64,000 nucleotides of DNA, from the NCBI RefSeq assembly GCF_900130005.1, contig NZ_FQXP01000011.1, forward strand, positions 71,958 to 135,957. Direction: 5' to 3'. A program made the position numbers and the translations under genes. The notes below the pieces were generated by a model. It was not told the DNA's origin and did not search any database. It saw only the letters and a program-made list of their open reading frames with translations. The number at the start of each line of letters is the position of its first letter. Positions within the stretch are counted from its first letter, which is position 1. Origin of the DNA: Clostridium collagenovorans DSM 3089. GTDB lineage: Bacteria; Bacillota; Clostridia; Clostridiales; Clostridiaceae. This document shows, piece by piece, positions 45,152-55,590 of the stretch.

Positions 45152-45649
45152 AATTTAAGCACTATAAATAAACCTATAAAATAGGTTTTTAAAATTTATA
45201 ATACTTTAAACTTTAAATGTAAATTATAACTTCATTTTTCTTTTATCCGTACCCTTTCATTTTTTATTTTTAATGCAATTTTAGCATGTATATATTTTAA
45301 AATCAACTAATATTTTCATATTATTTACAGTATATACTTTTTATATTTTTATAATATCATATTTACATATCTAACTATAAACTAATATTTTTTAATAAGT
45401 TAAGCTTTTCACCAGTATTTCAAATCCAAACTTTGAAGTACTAGTAGTTTATTTTCACACTACTAACCTTTAATCACCTTATAAATGAAAATACAAAAGC
45501 GATAATTACTTATACTAAAATAAATAATTACCGCTTTTATCATTTTTTATCTATTTAATTTTAATAATCTATATTGCTATAAACTAGCATATATTATTTT
45601 CAATTATAAATCTCTTTAATTATTACTTTATATTCTACTTGAAATTTAT
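45152..45649. other. Intergenic region with the permease terminator
   Basis: Arms 45495-45508 and 45525-45538 (AAAAGCGATAATTA and complement, one mismatch) make a terminator for the permease, followed by T's on the minus strand. A small AACCTATTTTATAGGTTT hairpin near 45171-45190 belongs to the ABC-F leader. Nothing else is seen. Confidence 0.65.
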
Positions 45650-46960
45650 TTAATTATTACTATGTCTTTTTGTGTAAACCTTAGTCATATAGAAGTAAAT
45701 AGGTACTACTACTATTAATCCACCAAGACCCCAAACTATTTTCATAGGAGCATCTATTCCAGCTTTAACTAATAATATTAAACTTACTATTACTGCAAAT
45801 ACTGGTACAAAAGCACCACCTGGTATTCTGAAGTTTACTTCTCTATCTGCAAATTTCTTTCTAAAGATTAATACAGATAAACAAGTAGGTATATATTGAA
45901 TAAATCTAGATACAACACTTATTTGTGATAATGTTATAAATGATCCTGACCAAGCTATTAATAAAGTTCCTATTATAGATACTATTATAGCTACATATGG
46001 AGCTCCATTTTTATTAGTTTTACTCATAGGTTTAGGTAATAAACCTTGTTCTACTAATGCTGTAGCTGATCTTGGTGTAAATATAGATGATGCTATATTT
46101 ATACCACCTACAGAAATTATAGTTCCTGCTGTTATTATATATCCACCTATTGGTCCCATTATTTTAGTTGCAGCATCAGCAACTGGGTTATTAGCACCAC
46201 TTAGTCCTGAACCTAAAACCCCTATACTTATAGCAAGTATAAGAACATATACTATAGATACAACAAGCATTACTGTTACTAAAGCTTTTGGTACATTTCT
46301 CTTTGGGTCTTCCATATCCTTAGCAGCAACTGCTAAAGATTCGAATCCAGTGAATGCATAGAATAAAGATATAGCTACTGCAACAAATGCAGAAGACGTT
46401 GCTTGCCCTTCTGGTATTATTACAAATGGTGTAAAGTTTGAACCTTTTATAAAAAATATTCCTACTGCTATAAATAATACTAATGGGATTAACTTACCTA
46501 TTGTCATTATGTTGTTTAATTTTTTAGATTGTTTTACACCCATTAAGTTTATGATACCAAGACCTATTACTAATACACCTATTATTATATTTTTAGTTAA
46601 TGGTTCAGCTGCTTGTGGCCAAACTGAAGATAATGTAACTGCAAAGAAGTTAGCCATAGTTGCCCATGCTATCATACTTACAGCCCATTTCATAAATCCA
46701 ACTTCAAATCCTATAAAATTACCAAATGCTTCTTTTGCATAAATATATGGTCCACCATCTTCTTCGAACCAACTACTTGCTTCAGCAAAACATAAAGCTA
46801 TAGATACTGCTAAAATCATACAGAATCCTAATACTAATATACTCGATGGCCCTACCTTTGAGTATGCTGCACCAGGAAGTCCAAATATTCCAGAACCTAT
46901 AATTGCATTGATACCTAACAGAACAATACTCCAAAATCCTAACTTCGTCTCTTTTTTCAT
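45650..46960 (-). CDS. APC-family amino acid permease
   Basis: 436 residues, 12 transmembrane helices, with the APC signature at the first (LLGINAIIGSGIFGLPGAAY). Predicted proton-coupled or antiport amino acid transporter of the cytoplasmic membrane. It is the second gene behind the sigma-54 promoter, 38 bp after the PuuD-like hydrolase, so its substrate is likely an amine or gamma-glutamyl compound related to that enzyme. ATG after GGAGGG. Confidence 0.92.
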   Translation of the reverse strand: MKKETKLGFWSIVLLGINAIIGSGIFGLPGAAYSKVGPSSILVLGFCMILAVSIALCFAEASSWFEEDGGPYIYAKEAFGNFIGFEVGFMKWAVSMIAWATMANFFAVTLSSVWPQAAEPLTKNIIIGVLVIGLGIINLMGVKQSKKLNNIMTIGKLIPLVLFIAVGIFFIKGSNFTPFVIIPEGQATSSAFVAVAISLFYAFTGFESLAVAAKDMEDPKRNVPKALVTVMLVVSIVYVLILAISIGVLGSGLSGANNPVADAATKIMGPIGGYIITAGTIISVGGINIASSIFTPRSATALVEQGLLPKPMSKTNKNGAPYVAIIVSIIGTLLIAWSGSFITLSQISVVSRFIQYIPTCLSVLIFRKKFADREVNFRIPGGAFVPVFAVIVSLILLVKAGIDAPMKIVWGLGGLIVVVPIYFYMTKVYTKRHSNN

Positions 46961-46998
46961 TGTTAACCCTCCACCTTGTGTGTCTTAATAATTATTTC

Positions 46999-47736
46999 CT
47001 ATTTAGACGCTTCTTTAACTAATGCCATAAAGATTTTTTGCATTTTAGGATAATCCTTTGTCATCATTTCAGGATGCCATTGAATTCCCATTACAAAATG
47101 GTCACCTTCTTTTTCTATAGCTTCAACTACACCATCTTTAGCTGTAGCTGATACTATATATCCTGGAGCTACTTTATTTATAGCTAGGTGATGGAAACTA
47201 TTTACTAATATTTCATCTTCACCTAGTATTTCATGTAATTTTGTACCTTCTTTTATGCAAGCCGTATGTGTAGCAACATTTGATAAATGTTGTTGGTTAT
47301 GCTTTATATAAGAACCTTCTATTAAAGATAAGTCTTGATATAAGCTTCCTCCATTACCTACATTTATTAATTGTTCACCTCTACAAATACCCAATATTGG
47401 CTTTTTCATTTCTAGTGCAATTTTTAATAATGCCATATCATAAGTATCTCTTTTAGGTAATATTCCACCTAACTTGCTATGTGGCTCTTCATTCCACATA
47501 AGTGGATTTACATCATGTCCACCTGATAATATTAGGGCATCTACGTTAGCTACTTGTTCTCTTATTAGTTCTTCGTCACTAATCATAGGAACCATGTAAG
47601 GTATTGCTTTACACATAGCTACTGATTGTATGTAATCGTTATTAACATAAGCTCTTTCATACCCAGGAAACATTCCACCTTCATCGATTATTAAGCTTCC
47701 AGATATTCCAATTATCGGATATTGTTTATTTTCCAT
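46999..47736 (-). CDS. PuuD-like gamma-glutamyl-GABA hydrolase (peptidase C26)
   Basis: About 245 residues, class I glutamine amidotransferase-like fold: catalytic Cys in GICRGEQLIN, His and Glu in GIQWHPEMM, and the oxyanion segment ALILSGGHDVNP. Such enzymes release GABA or polyamine-derived products from gamma-glutamyl conjugates. The ATG at 47736 follows AGGAG; the upstream GTG is less likely. First gene after the sigma-54 promoter. Confidence 0.9.
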   Translation of the reverse strand: MENKQYPIIGISGSLIIDEGGMFPGYERAYVNNDYIQSVAMCKAIPYMVPMISDEELIREQVANVDALILSGGHDVNPLMWNEEPHSKLGGILPKRDTYDMALLKIALEMKKPILGICRGEQLINVGNGGSLYQDLSLIEGSYIKHNQQHLSNVATHTACIKEGTKLHEILGEDEILVNSFHHLAINKVAPGYIVSATAKDGVVEAIEKEGDHFVMGIQWHPEMMTKDYPKMQKIFMALVKEASK

Positions 47737-47794
47737 TCCTAATATCACTCCTATATCTAAATTGATAGTAATAAAAATTTCACACCTTTCTTAA

Positions 47795-47810
47795 AGCAAT
47801 TTCTATGCCA
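47795..47810 (-). promoter_or_regulatory. Sigma-54 promoter of the PuuD-like/permease operon
   Basis: Minus strand TGGCATAGAAATTGCT: the -24 GG and -12 GC are separated by exactly 10 bp and neighbouring bases match the consensus TGGCAY-N5-TTGCW. The transcription start should lie near 47783. A sigma-54 activator gene is directly upstream. Confidence 0.93.
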
Positions 47811-47835
47811 AAGTCTTATTTTTCAAAAAATTTAA

Positions 47836-47993
47836 AAGAGGAGAAAAATTTTTTATTCTCCCCCTCTTGTATTTCCAACGACTCTTTTATTTAAAAATAT
47901 TTTTTTATTTGTTCATATATTATTTTTAAAGTTCTTATATTCCTCTAATTTTCTATATAAATAGGTTTTATAGGTTGTGTTTAAAACCTATTT
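47836..47993 (-). terminator. Hairpins after the sigma-54 activator gene
   Basis: Two stems: AAATAGGTTTTA with complement (47959-47993), nearest to the activator stop, and AAGAGG/AGAA with complement around a 3-nt bulge (47836-47870). Either can end the activator transcript; the region also is the place to look for activator-binding (upstream activating) sites. Confidence 0.6.
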
Positions 47994-48015
47994 GTTCTCC
48001 TATTACTCATCCTAT

Positions 48016-50025
48016 TTATATATTCTTTAATAAGTATATTCCTTTTTCGCTTAGTTTACTTCCTTTTCTTCCAACCTCAGATGTAACTAAGTCTAACTCT
48101 TTAAATATACTTAATATTCTTCTTACTTCGCCCTCTGTTATAAAATCATCCTCTTCATTTAGCTTGCTTACTATTCCACTTCTTCCAATAGATTTATTTA
48201 ATTTATTTTCTTCATTTATAATTTGCATAATCTTTTTTGCTTTTTCAATAGATGCTTTATCTTGTAAAATTTTTATTTCTTGAGTATATTCTTTTCTATT
48301 ATTAAGAATATTATGCGGTAAATCACAAATTTTAACCTCATCTTCCATACACATAGTATCTATATACATAGCTGTGTTTTTTAGCTCTCTTATGTTTCCT
48401 GGCCATGAGTAATTATTAAGTATTTTACTAACCTCATTACTTATATTAATTTTTTTATTCATAAAATACGTTAACATAGCTGTTATATCCTCTTTTCTAT
48501 CTCTTAAAGGAGGTATATTTATATGAAGTACATTTATTCTATAATATAAATCAGCTCTAAACTTTTCTTTTTTTATCATTTCAAGTAAATCTCTATTAGT
48601 AGCGGCAATAATCCTAACATCAATATCTATGACATTTTCTCCACCAACCCTCATAACTTGGTTTTCTTGAATTACTCTAAGAAGTTTTGTCTGCAAATAC
48701 ATAGGCATATCCCCTATTTCATCTAAGAATATAGTTCCATTGTGTGCTTGTTCAAATAGTCCCTTTTTACCACCCTTTAATGCTCCTGTAAATGCTCCTT
48801 CTTCATAACCAAAAAGTTCACTTTCTAGTAAGTTTTCAGGCATGGCTGCACAGTTTATAGCTATAAATGGCTGATTGAATCTTAAGGAATCATTATGTAT
48901 AGATTGAGCCATTAACTCCTTACCAGTTCCACTTTCTCCAGTTATTAAAACAGTATAATCTGACTTTGCAATCTTCTTTGCTAATTCCTTAGATTGCTCA
49001 AGTTCCGCAGACTTAGTCTTTATATCATCAAAATGATATCTTGCCACTTGTCCTTTATCCCTTAATTTCTTAGATAAATTTTGTTCTAACTTTTTTATAT
49101 AGGTTACTTCTTGAATACAGAAATATGCTCCAGTTATCTTTCCAAAGCTTTCTATATTGTGTTTATTCACATTAATATATTTATTTTTAAATTTTATTAC
49201 CTCATCATTAGCTTTACTTAAGCTAAAAATCATTCTAAGGTCCTTATTTTCTATATCTTTTACCTTTTTACCAATTATATTATTATCAATATCTAATATT
49301 CTTTTTACACTTTGATTGCAAATTACTATTTCTTCTTTATTTGATAGCATTGCCATTCCGACACTAGATAAGTTAATTATGGAATTTAATTCTTCATTCT
49401 TTATAGTAAGTTCTTTAAATTTTGTATTTACACCTGAATATGAACTAATAACCTTATCAGAATACTTTATTAGCCTCTCTGTTACTTCTCTATCATCAAT
49501 ATTTAATTTTGCTATTATTTGAAGAAATGTTGAGCTATCAATACACCTATGTCCAAGATCAATAACTTCTTCAATATAACTTGGAACCAAACTGGATTCT
49601 CCAGGTGTAACCGCTACTTTAATATGACTATAATCTTTCTTCGGATCATATTGTATAAAATTTAAGTGATTTATACCCATATCATATAAACTAGACACAG
49701 TTTCTAATATGGTTTGTTCATTATCATTTACAACAAGTACCTCTATTCCCTCTGGTAATGCGAATAACTTATAAACTTCATTTTGCTTTATACTTCTATT
49801 TATTTTTATTATTTTCTTTACATCATCAACATAGCTCTTTATTTGCACAGCTCTTTCATCTATCATGACAAGAACCACATCACCTTCAATAATTTGATTC
49901 TTCTCCATACTATTTAAATAATAATTTTTTATTGTTATTTTATCCTTAAAAATACTCTCTATATTCTTATTTAAAAATAACTCTAATCTTGATATACCAT
50001 CTGTAACTACAGCTATAGTTTTCAT
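48016..50025 (-). CDS. Sigma-54-dependent transcription activator with PrpR-N/PAS sensor
   Basis: 669 residues: N-terminal region (1-190) like a PrpR_N sensor, a PAS-like segment (about 200-310), then the AAA+ activator core with Walker A GESGTGKE (~361), GAFTGA loop (~411, sigma-54 contact), Walker B IFLDEIGDMP, and R-finger section ending in NYSWPGNIRELKN. The C-terminal domain is winged-helix-like (KSIGRSGIVSKLNEEDD...GSKLSEKG) instead of Fis type. Binds upstream sites and opens sigma-54 promoters. Only one such promoter is seen nearby, controlling the PuuD-like hydrolase and permease. Confidence 0.94.
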   Translation of the reverse strand: MKTIAVVTDGISRLELFLNKNIESIFKDKITIKNYYLNSMEKNQIIEGDVVLVMIDERAVQIKSYVDDVKKIIKINRSIKQNEVYKLFALPEGIEVLVVNDNEQTILETVSSLYDMGINHLNFIQYDPKKDYSHIKVAVTPGESSLVPSYIEEVIDLGHRCIDSSTFLQIIAKLNIDDREVTERLIKYSDKVISSYSGVNTKFKELTIKNEELNSIINLSSVGMAMLSNKEEIVICNQSVKRILDIDNNIIGKKVKDIENKDLRMIFSLSKANDEVIKFKNKYINVNKHNIESFGKITGAYFCIQEVTYIKKLEQNLSKKLRDKGQVARYHFDDIKTKSAELEQSKELAKKIAKSDYTVLITGESGTGKELMAQSIHNDSLRFNQPFIAINCAAMPENLLESELFGYEEGAFTGALKGGKKGLFEQAHNGTIFLDEIGDMPMYLQTKLLRVIQENQVMRVGGENVIDIDVRIIAATNRDLLEMIKKEKFRADLYYRINVLHINIPPLRDRKEDITAMLTYFMNKKINISNEVSKILNNYSWPGNIRELKNTAMYIDTMCMEDEVKICDLPHNILNNRKEYTQEIKILQDKASIEKAKKIMQIINEENKLNKSIGRSGIVSKLNEEDDFITEGEVRRILSIFKELDLVTSEVGRKGSKLSEKGIYLLKNI

Positions 50026-50196
50026 TATTAAACACCTTCAATCTTTAGATTTACCCCTACTAAAATTCATCACTAATATCGGAATATTAATAAACAAATG
50101 TAATTTAAAATATATTTTTCTCATAAAAATTATTATTTATTAAAATTATATCGTAAAACTATTATAACAGAAAAGAACTCATTCAATAAAAAATAA

Positions 50197-50230
50197 AATC
50201 CAAGTAATGAATTGATACTTTACTTGGATT
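50197..50230 (-). terminator. Terminator of the helicase gene
   Basis: AATCCAAGTAA and its exact complement around a 12-nt loop, with T's on the minus strand; it follows the PLD-helicase stop. Confidence 0.85.
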
Positions 50231-50242
50231 CTCCTATAATAA

Positions 50243-53200
50243 TTAAATTATTATTGTTTTATTTGCTTCATTTATCATTCTTGCTGGTATTTTTTCATGA
50301 AGCTCCCAAACAAAGCTTATTGGCTTACTTCCTCTGTGACTTCTATATTTACATGTGCCAAGATAAGTATAAGTTGAAGTTATACCATTTCGCATTTTAC
50401 CCTCTCTAACAAAAATAGCTATCTTACTCCCTTTAGCTACATGATTTATATACCTTTGTCCTGTGGCACTTTCTACTGAAGTTGTACTTTGACTTTGCCA
50501 ATGAAATAAACTCTCATTTATAGCATAGTCCTCATATAAAGTTGATGGTGAAAAATCTTTATCACTTTTATTTAAGGTTATAAAGAATATATCTATCTTT
50601 TTATCTTCAAAACACTTAACTCCCTCTCTAAATGCTGGCTTTTTATTTTCATTGAAATATCCAAAAGCAGCCATAATCATATCTCTTGAATAATCGCAAT
50701 GTAAATCTAAAGGACAATTAAATCCTAAGTTAACATTCTTATCTATAAACTCTAAATTATTATAATTGTAATTTAAAATATCACAGACTTCATTCATCAT
50801 AACTTTATTCTTCAAAAGATTATTTATACCATCATCTAGTGAAGTTAATCCCTCTTTATCTGGTGAATTATTATAAAATGTATAGTACATCATATTTAAC
50901 ATTAATTTTTCTTCTTCATTAAAGTTAGTTAGTGATATATTTTCATAGTCCTTTATTACTTTAACCATAAAACCTATAAATCTTCTTGAGTTTATAAAAA
51001 ATAAATTCTTTAACTTATTAGTTATTTTCTCTTCACTTTCTTCAATAAAATTTTCTCTTACTCCTGCAAGTACAGATAATCTTGAAAAACTCCTATCCCC
51101 TGACTTACCATAAAAATCTACTAAGGATATGCTATTATAAGCTAAGAACTTTTCTAAGGTGAGTTCTAATCCAGTATCCGAACTAAAAGTTTTTATCTTA
51201 TTTATTAAGTTAGATTTATTATTTACAGCGGATTTGATATTTCTTAAAATATATCCCTTAGCTTCTTTTTCAAGTTGAATATAACATCCCTTTGGTAATG
51301 TCAAAAATCCATTTTCAATATAATTTTTTACTGAATGATTAGTCTTTCCTATTAAAGCTTTAAATTTATCTTCAAAATTATAATTTTTATGTGCTTGTCC
51401 AACAAAATCCAATACAGTTAAACACTCTTTACCTTCACTTAATCTTAATCCTCTTCCTAACTGTTGCAAAAATACTGTTAAACTTTCTGTAGGTCTTAAA
51501 AACAATATCGTGTTAACCTCTGGAATATCTACCCCTTCATTATATATATCCACAACAAATATAAATTTAATATCACCATTAACTAGTTTTCTCTTAGCAT
51601 CATTTCTATCTTCATCACTACTTTTACCATGAAGAGCTAAGGAAGAAATTCCATTCTTATTAAAATAATTAGCCATATATTCAGCATGGTCAACTCCAGC
51701 ACAGAATCCTAATCCAACAACCCTATCCATTTCAGTAACATACTTATTTAAGCTTGTAATAATTTGATTGGATCTTAAATCATTATTAGTATAAAGATTA
51801 TCTAACTCCCTTATTTCATAACCTTTTCTACTCCATTTAAGCTTGCTTAAATCAACAGAGTCTGTAACACAAAAATATTGAAATGGACTTAGGAGCTTTC
51901 TATCAATAGCTTCTGGCAATCTAATTTCTGCTGAAATTCTATCATCAAAATATTCAAAAACATCTTTACCATCAGCTCTTTCTGGAGTTGCCGTAAGTCC
52001 TAGTAATATCTTAGGCTCATAGTAACTTAATAACCTCTGATAAGAAGGTGCGGCTGCATGGTGAAACTCATCAACTATTATAAAATCATAATAGTCCTTA
52101 GATGTAATTTCGCATAAATCCTTACTATTTAAACTTTGCACAGAAACAAATAAATGTTCTAAACTATCAGGATTCCTTCCACCCACCATAAGTTCCCCAA
52201 AGTTATTATCCTTAAGAATTCCTCTAAAGGTATCCCTACTTTGCTTTAAAATTTCTTCTCTATGGGCAACAAATAATAATCTATTTCTCTTACCCCTATT
52301 ACCTTCACAAAAATCTTTATAATCAAAGGCTGAAATAACTGTTTTACCAACCCCTGTGGCAGCTATAACTAAATTTCTATTTTTATTAAATAACTCCCTC
52401 TCAACCTTAAGCTTTTCTAAAATCTCCTTTTGGAAGGAATATGGTTTTATATCAAAGGTAAAATTAAATTCACTATCATTCAATTCACTAATTGATTTTC
52501 TCTTTAAAGAGCTTTGTAATCTTCTAATATCATCATCTGAACCACTATAAGTTATAAATTCAGAGTCATACCAGTAACTCTCAAAGGTAGCCTCAAACTT
52601 CTTTATAATATCAAAGGAATCCTGCTCTGTAATTTTAATATTCCACTCCAAACCTGAAGTTAAAGCAGCATTAGAAATATTTGATGAGCCTATGTACGCT
52701 GTTGTAAATCCTGTTTCTCTTTTAAACATATAAGCCTTAGCATGAAGTCTTGTTCTATCCGTATCATAAGATATTTTAATTTCTGTGTTAGGTAATTTGC
52801 TAAGCTCCTGAATAGCCTTGAAATCAGTTGCCCCCATATAAGATGTAGTTATAATCCTAAGTTTTTTATTATTTTCCGTTGCTTCCCTAAGACTTTCAAT
52901 AATGCATCTTATACCACTCCACTTAACAAAAGAAACTAATAAATCAATGGAATCACATGATACTATCTCCTTATTTAGTTCACCTAACATATTAGGTTCC
53001 TTAGAAGCCCCTGTAAAGAGAGAACTTTGAGATAATGGAGTAACTGGTCTTATAACACTATTTTTACTTAAAGCCCTCTTGTTATTAACCTTGGAATACA
53101 AGGCAACTAACATCTCCCCATTTTCATCTATATTATATTTTTTTATATCCTCTTCATCAGAAACCTTACTTAATATATTAATTATTTCGTTGCAAGCTTC

Positions 53201-53416
53201 AATCTGCTTTAATAACTTCTCACTATCTTCCTTCTCCTTGTCCCTTATATAATTAAGAGACTTTCTTATAACTTGAGCTATGTATTGAGATAAAATAGCC
53301 TTTGCTTCTTCCTTATCTATATCAGCTTTATTTATAATAAAACTTTCTTTCTCTAAAGTATTTAATTTCTCTATTATATCTTGATTTATAACCTGCTCAT
53401 ACAAGCCTTCCTTCAA
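50243..53416 (-). CDS. PLD nuclease - SF2 helicase - DUF3427 fusion protein
   Basis: About 1057 residues. Phospholipase D-like domain (~130-290) with HAKAYMFKR (HxK) and GSSNIS; SF2 helicase (~325-650) with Walker A AATGVGKT, DEFHH, GLTATPER and QLGRGLRLSEGKE; then a C-terminal DUF3427-type region. It should cut and translocate DNA or RNA. Related architectures occur in defence islands and in restriction-like systems, though this gene stands alone with no methylase or immune partner. Start uncertain: TTG at 53416 has GAGGTG at ideal spacing; the GTG at 53425 does not. A 17-bp palindrome overlaps its promoter. Confidence 0.88.
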   Translation of the reverse strand: MKEGLYEQVINQDIIEKLNTLEKESFIINKADIDKEEAKAILSQYIAQVIRKSLNYIRDKEKEDSEKLLKQIEACNEIINILSKVSDEEDIKKYNIDENGEMLVALYSKVNNKRALSKNSVIRPVTPLSQSSLFTGASKEPNMLGELNKEIVSCDSIDLLVSFVKWSGIRCIIESLREATENNKKLRIITTSYMGATDFKAIQELSKLPNTEIKISYDTDRTRLHAKAYMFKRETGFTTAYIGSSNISNAALTSGLEWNIKITEQDSFDIIKKFEATFESYWYDSEFITYSGSDDDIRRLQSSLKRKSISELNDSEFNFTFDIKPYSFQKEILEKLKVERELFNKNRNLVIAATGVGKTVISAFDYKDFCEGNRGKRNRLLFVAHREEILKQSRDTFRGILKDNNFGELMVGGRNPDSLEHLFVSVQSLNSKDLCEITSKDYYDFIIVDEFHHAAAPSYQRLLSYYEPKILLGLTATPERADGKDVFEYFDDRISAEIRLPEAIDRKLLSPFQYFCVTDSVDLSKLKWSRKGYEIRELDNLYTNNDLRSNQIITSLNKYVTEMDRVVGLGFCAGVDHAEYMANYFNKNGISSLALHGKSSDEDRNDAKRKLVNGDIKFIFVVDIYNEGVDIPEVNTILFLRPTESLTVFLQQLGRGLRLSEGKECLTVLDFVGQAHKNYNFEDKFKALIGKTNHSVKNYIENGFLTLPKGCYIQLEKEAKGYILRNIKSAVNNKSNLINKIKTFSSDTGLELTLEKFLAYNSISLVDFYGKSGDRSFSRLSVLAGVRENFIEESEEKITNKLKNLFFINSRRFIGFMVKVIKDYENISLTNFNEEEKLMLNMMYYTFYNNSPDKEGLTSLDDGINNLLKNKVMMNEVCDILNYNYNNLEFIDKNVNLGFNCPLDLHCDYSRDMIMAAFGYFNENKKPAFREGVKCFEDKKIDIFFITLNKSDKDFSPSTLYEDYAINESLFHWQSQSTTSVESATGQRYINHVAKGSKIAIFVREGKMRNGITSTYTYLGTCKYRSHRGSKPISFVWELHEKIPARMINEANKTIII

Positions 53417-53463
53417 TGAACCCACCTCTTTTCACCATTCATCCTAATTTTATCAAAATTCAG

Positions 53464-53480
53464 ATTATTAGTCTAATAAT
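53464..53480 (-). promoter_or_regulatory. Palindromic operator at the helicase promoter
   Basis: ATTATTAGTCTAATAAT is a perfect 17-bp palindrome. On the minus strand TTAGAC inside it can serve as -35, with TAAAAT 18 bp on as -10, so a repressor bound here would block transcription. No repressor gene is adjacent. Confidence 0.6.
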
Positions 53481-53500
53481 TCTATATAAGTACTTTAAAT

Positions 53501-53524
53501 AAAAAAACACCTATTTCAAGGTGT
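53501..53524 (-). terminator. Terminator of the ABC exporter gene
   Basis: ACACCT / AGGTGT, 6-nt loop, with a seven-T run on the minus strand. Confidence 0.75.
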
Positions 53525-53569
53525 CCTTTACATTCTTAAAAAATGAAGATTCATTATTAGAATATTACA

Positions 53570-55297
53570 TTATACATGACTAGAGAAAATCCTATTTAAC
53601 TCTGAATCCTTATTATACAACTCCTCCCTATTTCCTTCTTCAGCAATCTCACAATTTTTCAATACAAAAACATTATCCACTAACTTAACAGTTGATAATC
53701 TATGAGATATTAATATTATTGATAGTTCTGGAAAAGCTGCTTTTATATTTTTAAAAATTCTTCTTTCTGAATCCGAGTCAATATTTGAAGTTCCTTCATC
53801 AATAATAAGTAATTTAGGAATATTATATAATGCCCTACATAACGCAACCTTTTGCTTTTGTCCACCAGATAGCTTATTACCTTTTTCTCCAATTACACTG
53901 TTTAAGTCAAAAGAATTTAACTTCATAAAATTATCTACTTCACATATATTAAGTAAATTTTCTATGTGTTCTTTTGATTTCTCGCTGCGCCCAAAAATAA
54001 TATTATTCAATATAGAATCATTTAATAAAAAAGTGTCTTGAGCAACATATCCAATTTGTTTTCTAAAACTATATAAATCCTCATGTATATTAACACCATT
54101 AAAAAACACATTGCCCTTGTTAGGGTTTAGTAATCCCGTTACTAAATTGATTATTGTTGACTTACCACAACCATTTTCCCCAACAATTGAATATGATGTT
54201 CCTTTTTCTATATCTAAATTTATATTTTCTAAAACTTTTAAGTTTGAGTAAGAAAAGGATACTGATTGAAGTTGCAATAAAATATTTTTATTTTCATTAT
54301 TAATACTCCCTAAGTAGTCCTTATTTTCTTTTACACTATCCTTAGATATATTATCTTCTAAAAACTTATTTATCTTTGCTAATTCAATCTTGAAAACCTG
54401 TAAAAGACGATTAAAATTAACTATCCTTTCTATAGGTGTGTATAACAAGGCAACTATTGAATTTAGCACAACCAAAGTTCCTATGGTCATATTTCCACTA
54501 AAAACTTCTATGCTTCCATAATATAAAATAACAATATTTCCTAAAACACTAATAATATTAGCCAAGCTATCATATGTACCTGTAGTAATTACGTATTTTA
54601 AAGCTTTTTCATTAAATTCATTTTGAGATACATTATATTTATCTATAAATTTATCCTCTGTATTAAGTATTCTAACTTCTTTAATACTATCTAAGGAGTC
54701 CTTAAGATTTTGTATAACTTCTACATCCTTGTCCATCATATCCATTCTATTTTTACGAATTTTAGAATTGAAACAAAGATAAATAATCCCATACAGCGGA
54801 AGAGTCATAAGCGTAATTAAAAATATCTTTATATCTGTAACAAATAAAACTATTAATCCGATGATAAGTAAAATTCCCTCTGTTATTGTACTAAGAAGTA
54901 TATTAGACAAAAACCAACTAATGGAGGTTACCCAATCTCTAAACAAGGTTATAATATACCCCTGTTTCTCAGATGAAAATGAAGTGAAGCTGAACTTAGA
55001 AGTAATACAAGAAAACACATTACTTCTTATATCATAAAGAATCTTATATCCGTATTTTGAAAATAAGAATTCTTTCAAAAATGATACCACATTTTTAAAC
55101 ACATAAAATGAAAAATAGCCTATGACAAAAATAGTCAATGTGGACATATCCCTTGAAGGCACTACATCATCTAAAAGAAACTTAAAGATGAAACTTGAAC
55201 CTACTATTAAAAGATTCAGTAGTAGCCCTAAAAATATAGCACTTAAGTACTTTGGTATTAAAGGCTTGATTATTTTCTTTAAATACTTTTCTTCCAT
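53570..55297 (-). CDS. ABC exporter (fused membrane and ATPase domains)
   Basis: 575 residues: six transmembrane helices in the N-terminal half, then an ATPase: GENGCGKST, QIGYVAQDTF, LSGGQKQKVALCRAL, LLIIDEGTSNID, SHRLS. It is complete and of the type that works as a homo- or heterodimeric exporter of peptides, lipids or drugs. No second half-transporter is adjacent, so it is probably a homodimer. ATG after AAGGGGG. Confidence 0.93.
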   Translation of the reverse strand: MEEKYLKKIIKPLIPKYLSAIFLGLLLNLLIVGSSFIFKFLLDDVVPSRDMSTLTIFVIGYFSFYVFKNVVSFLKEFLFSKYGYKILYDIRSNVFSCITSKFSFTSFSSEKQGYIITLFRDWVTSISWFLSNILLSTITEGILLIIGLIVLFVTDIKIFLITLMTLPLYGIIYLCFNSKIRKNRMDMMDKDVEVIQNLKDSLDSIKEVRILNTEDKFIDKYNVSQNEFNEKALKYVITTGTYDSLANIISVLGNIVILYYGSIEVFSGNMTIGTLVVLNSIVALLYTPIERIVNFNRLLQVFKIELAKINKFLEDNISKDSVKENKDYLGSINNENKNILLQLQSVSFSYSNLKVLENINLDIEKGTSYSIVGENGCGKSTIINLVTGLLNPNKGNVFFNGVNIHEDLYSFRKQIGYVAQDTFLLNDSILNNIIFGRSEKSKEHIENLLNICEVDNFMKLNSFDLNSVIGEKGNKLSGGQKQKVALCRALYNIPKLLIIDEGTSNIDSDSERRIFKNIKAAFPELSIILISHRLSTVKLVDNVFVLKNCEIAEEGNREELYNKDSELNRIFSSHV

Positions 55298-55544
55298 GAT
55301 TTAATCCCCCTTATTATATAAATTTAAAACATTTTAATTTTATCCAATATCACCATCTCTATTTAACGTTTCTTTCGCTAACACTTTATAAAAACGTATA
55401 ATTTGAACCCTTTTATTTTTTACTTCAGTACTAATTATAGCTTATTATTACAAAATATACTAATATATGTTTTATATTAGTAATACCTTGAAATTCATTA
55501 CCTAAAGATATTAATCATTCCTTTAAATTCTGCTTTTATTACAT

Positions 55545-55584
55545 ATAAAAAAGCTAGCAGATGCTTTTATTTTCTCTGCTAGCT
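55545..55584 (-). terminator. Terminator of the surface protein gene
   Basis: AGCTAGCAGA and its exact complement, 13-nt loop, followed on the minus strand by TTTTTT. Confidence 0.88.
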
Positions 55585-55590
55585 CTCTTT

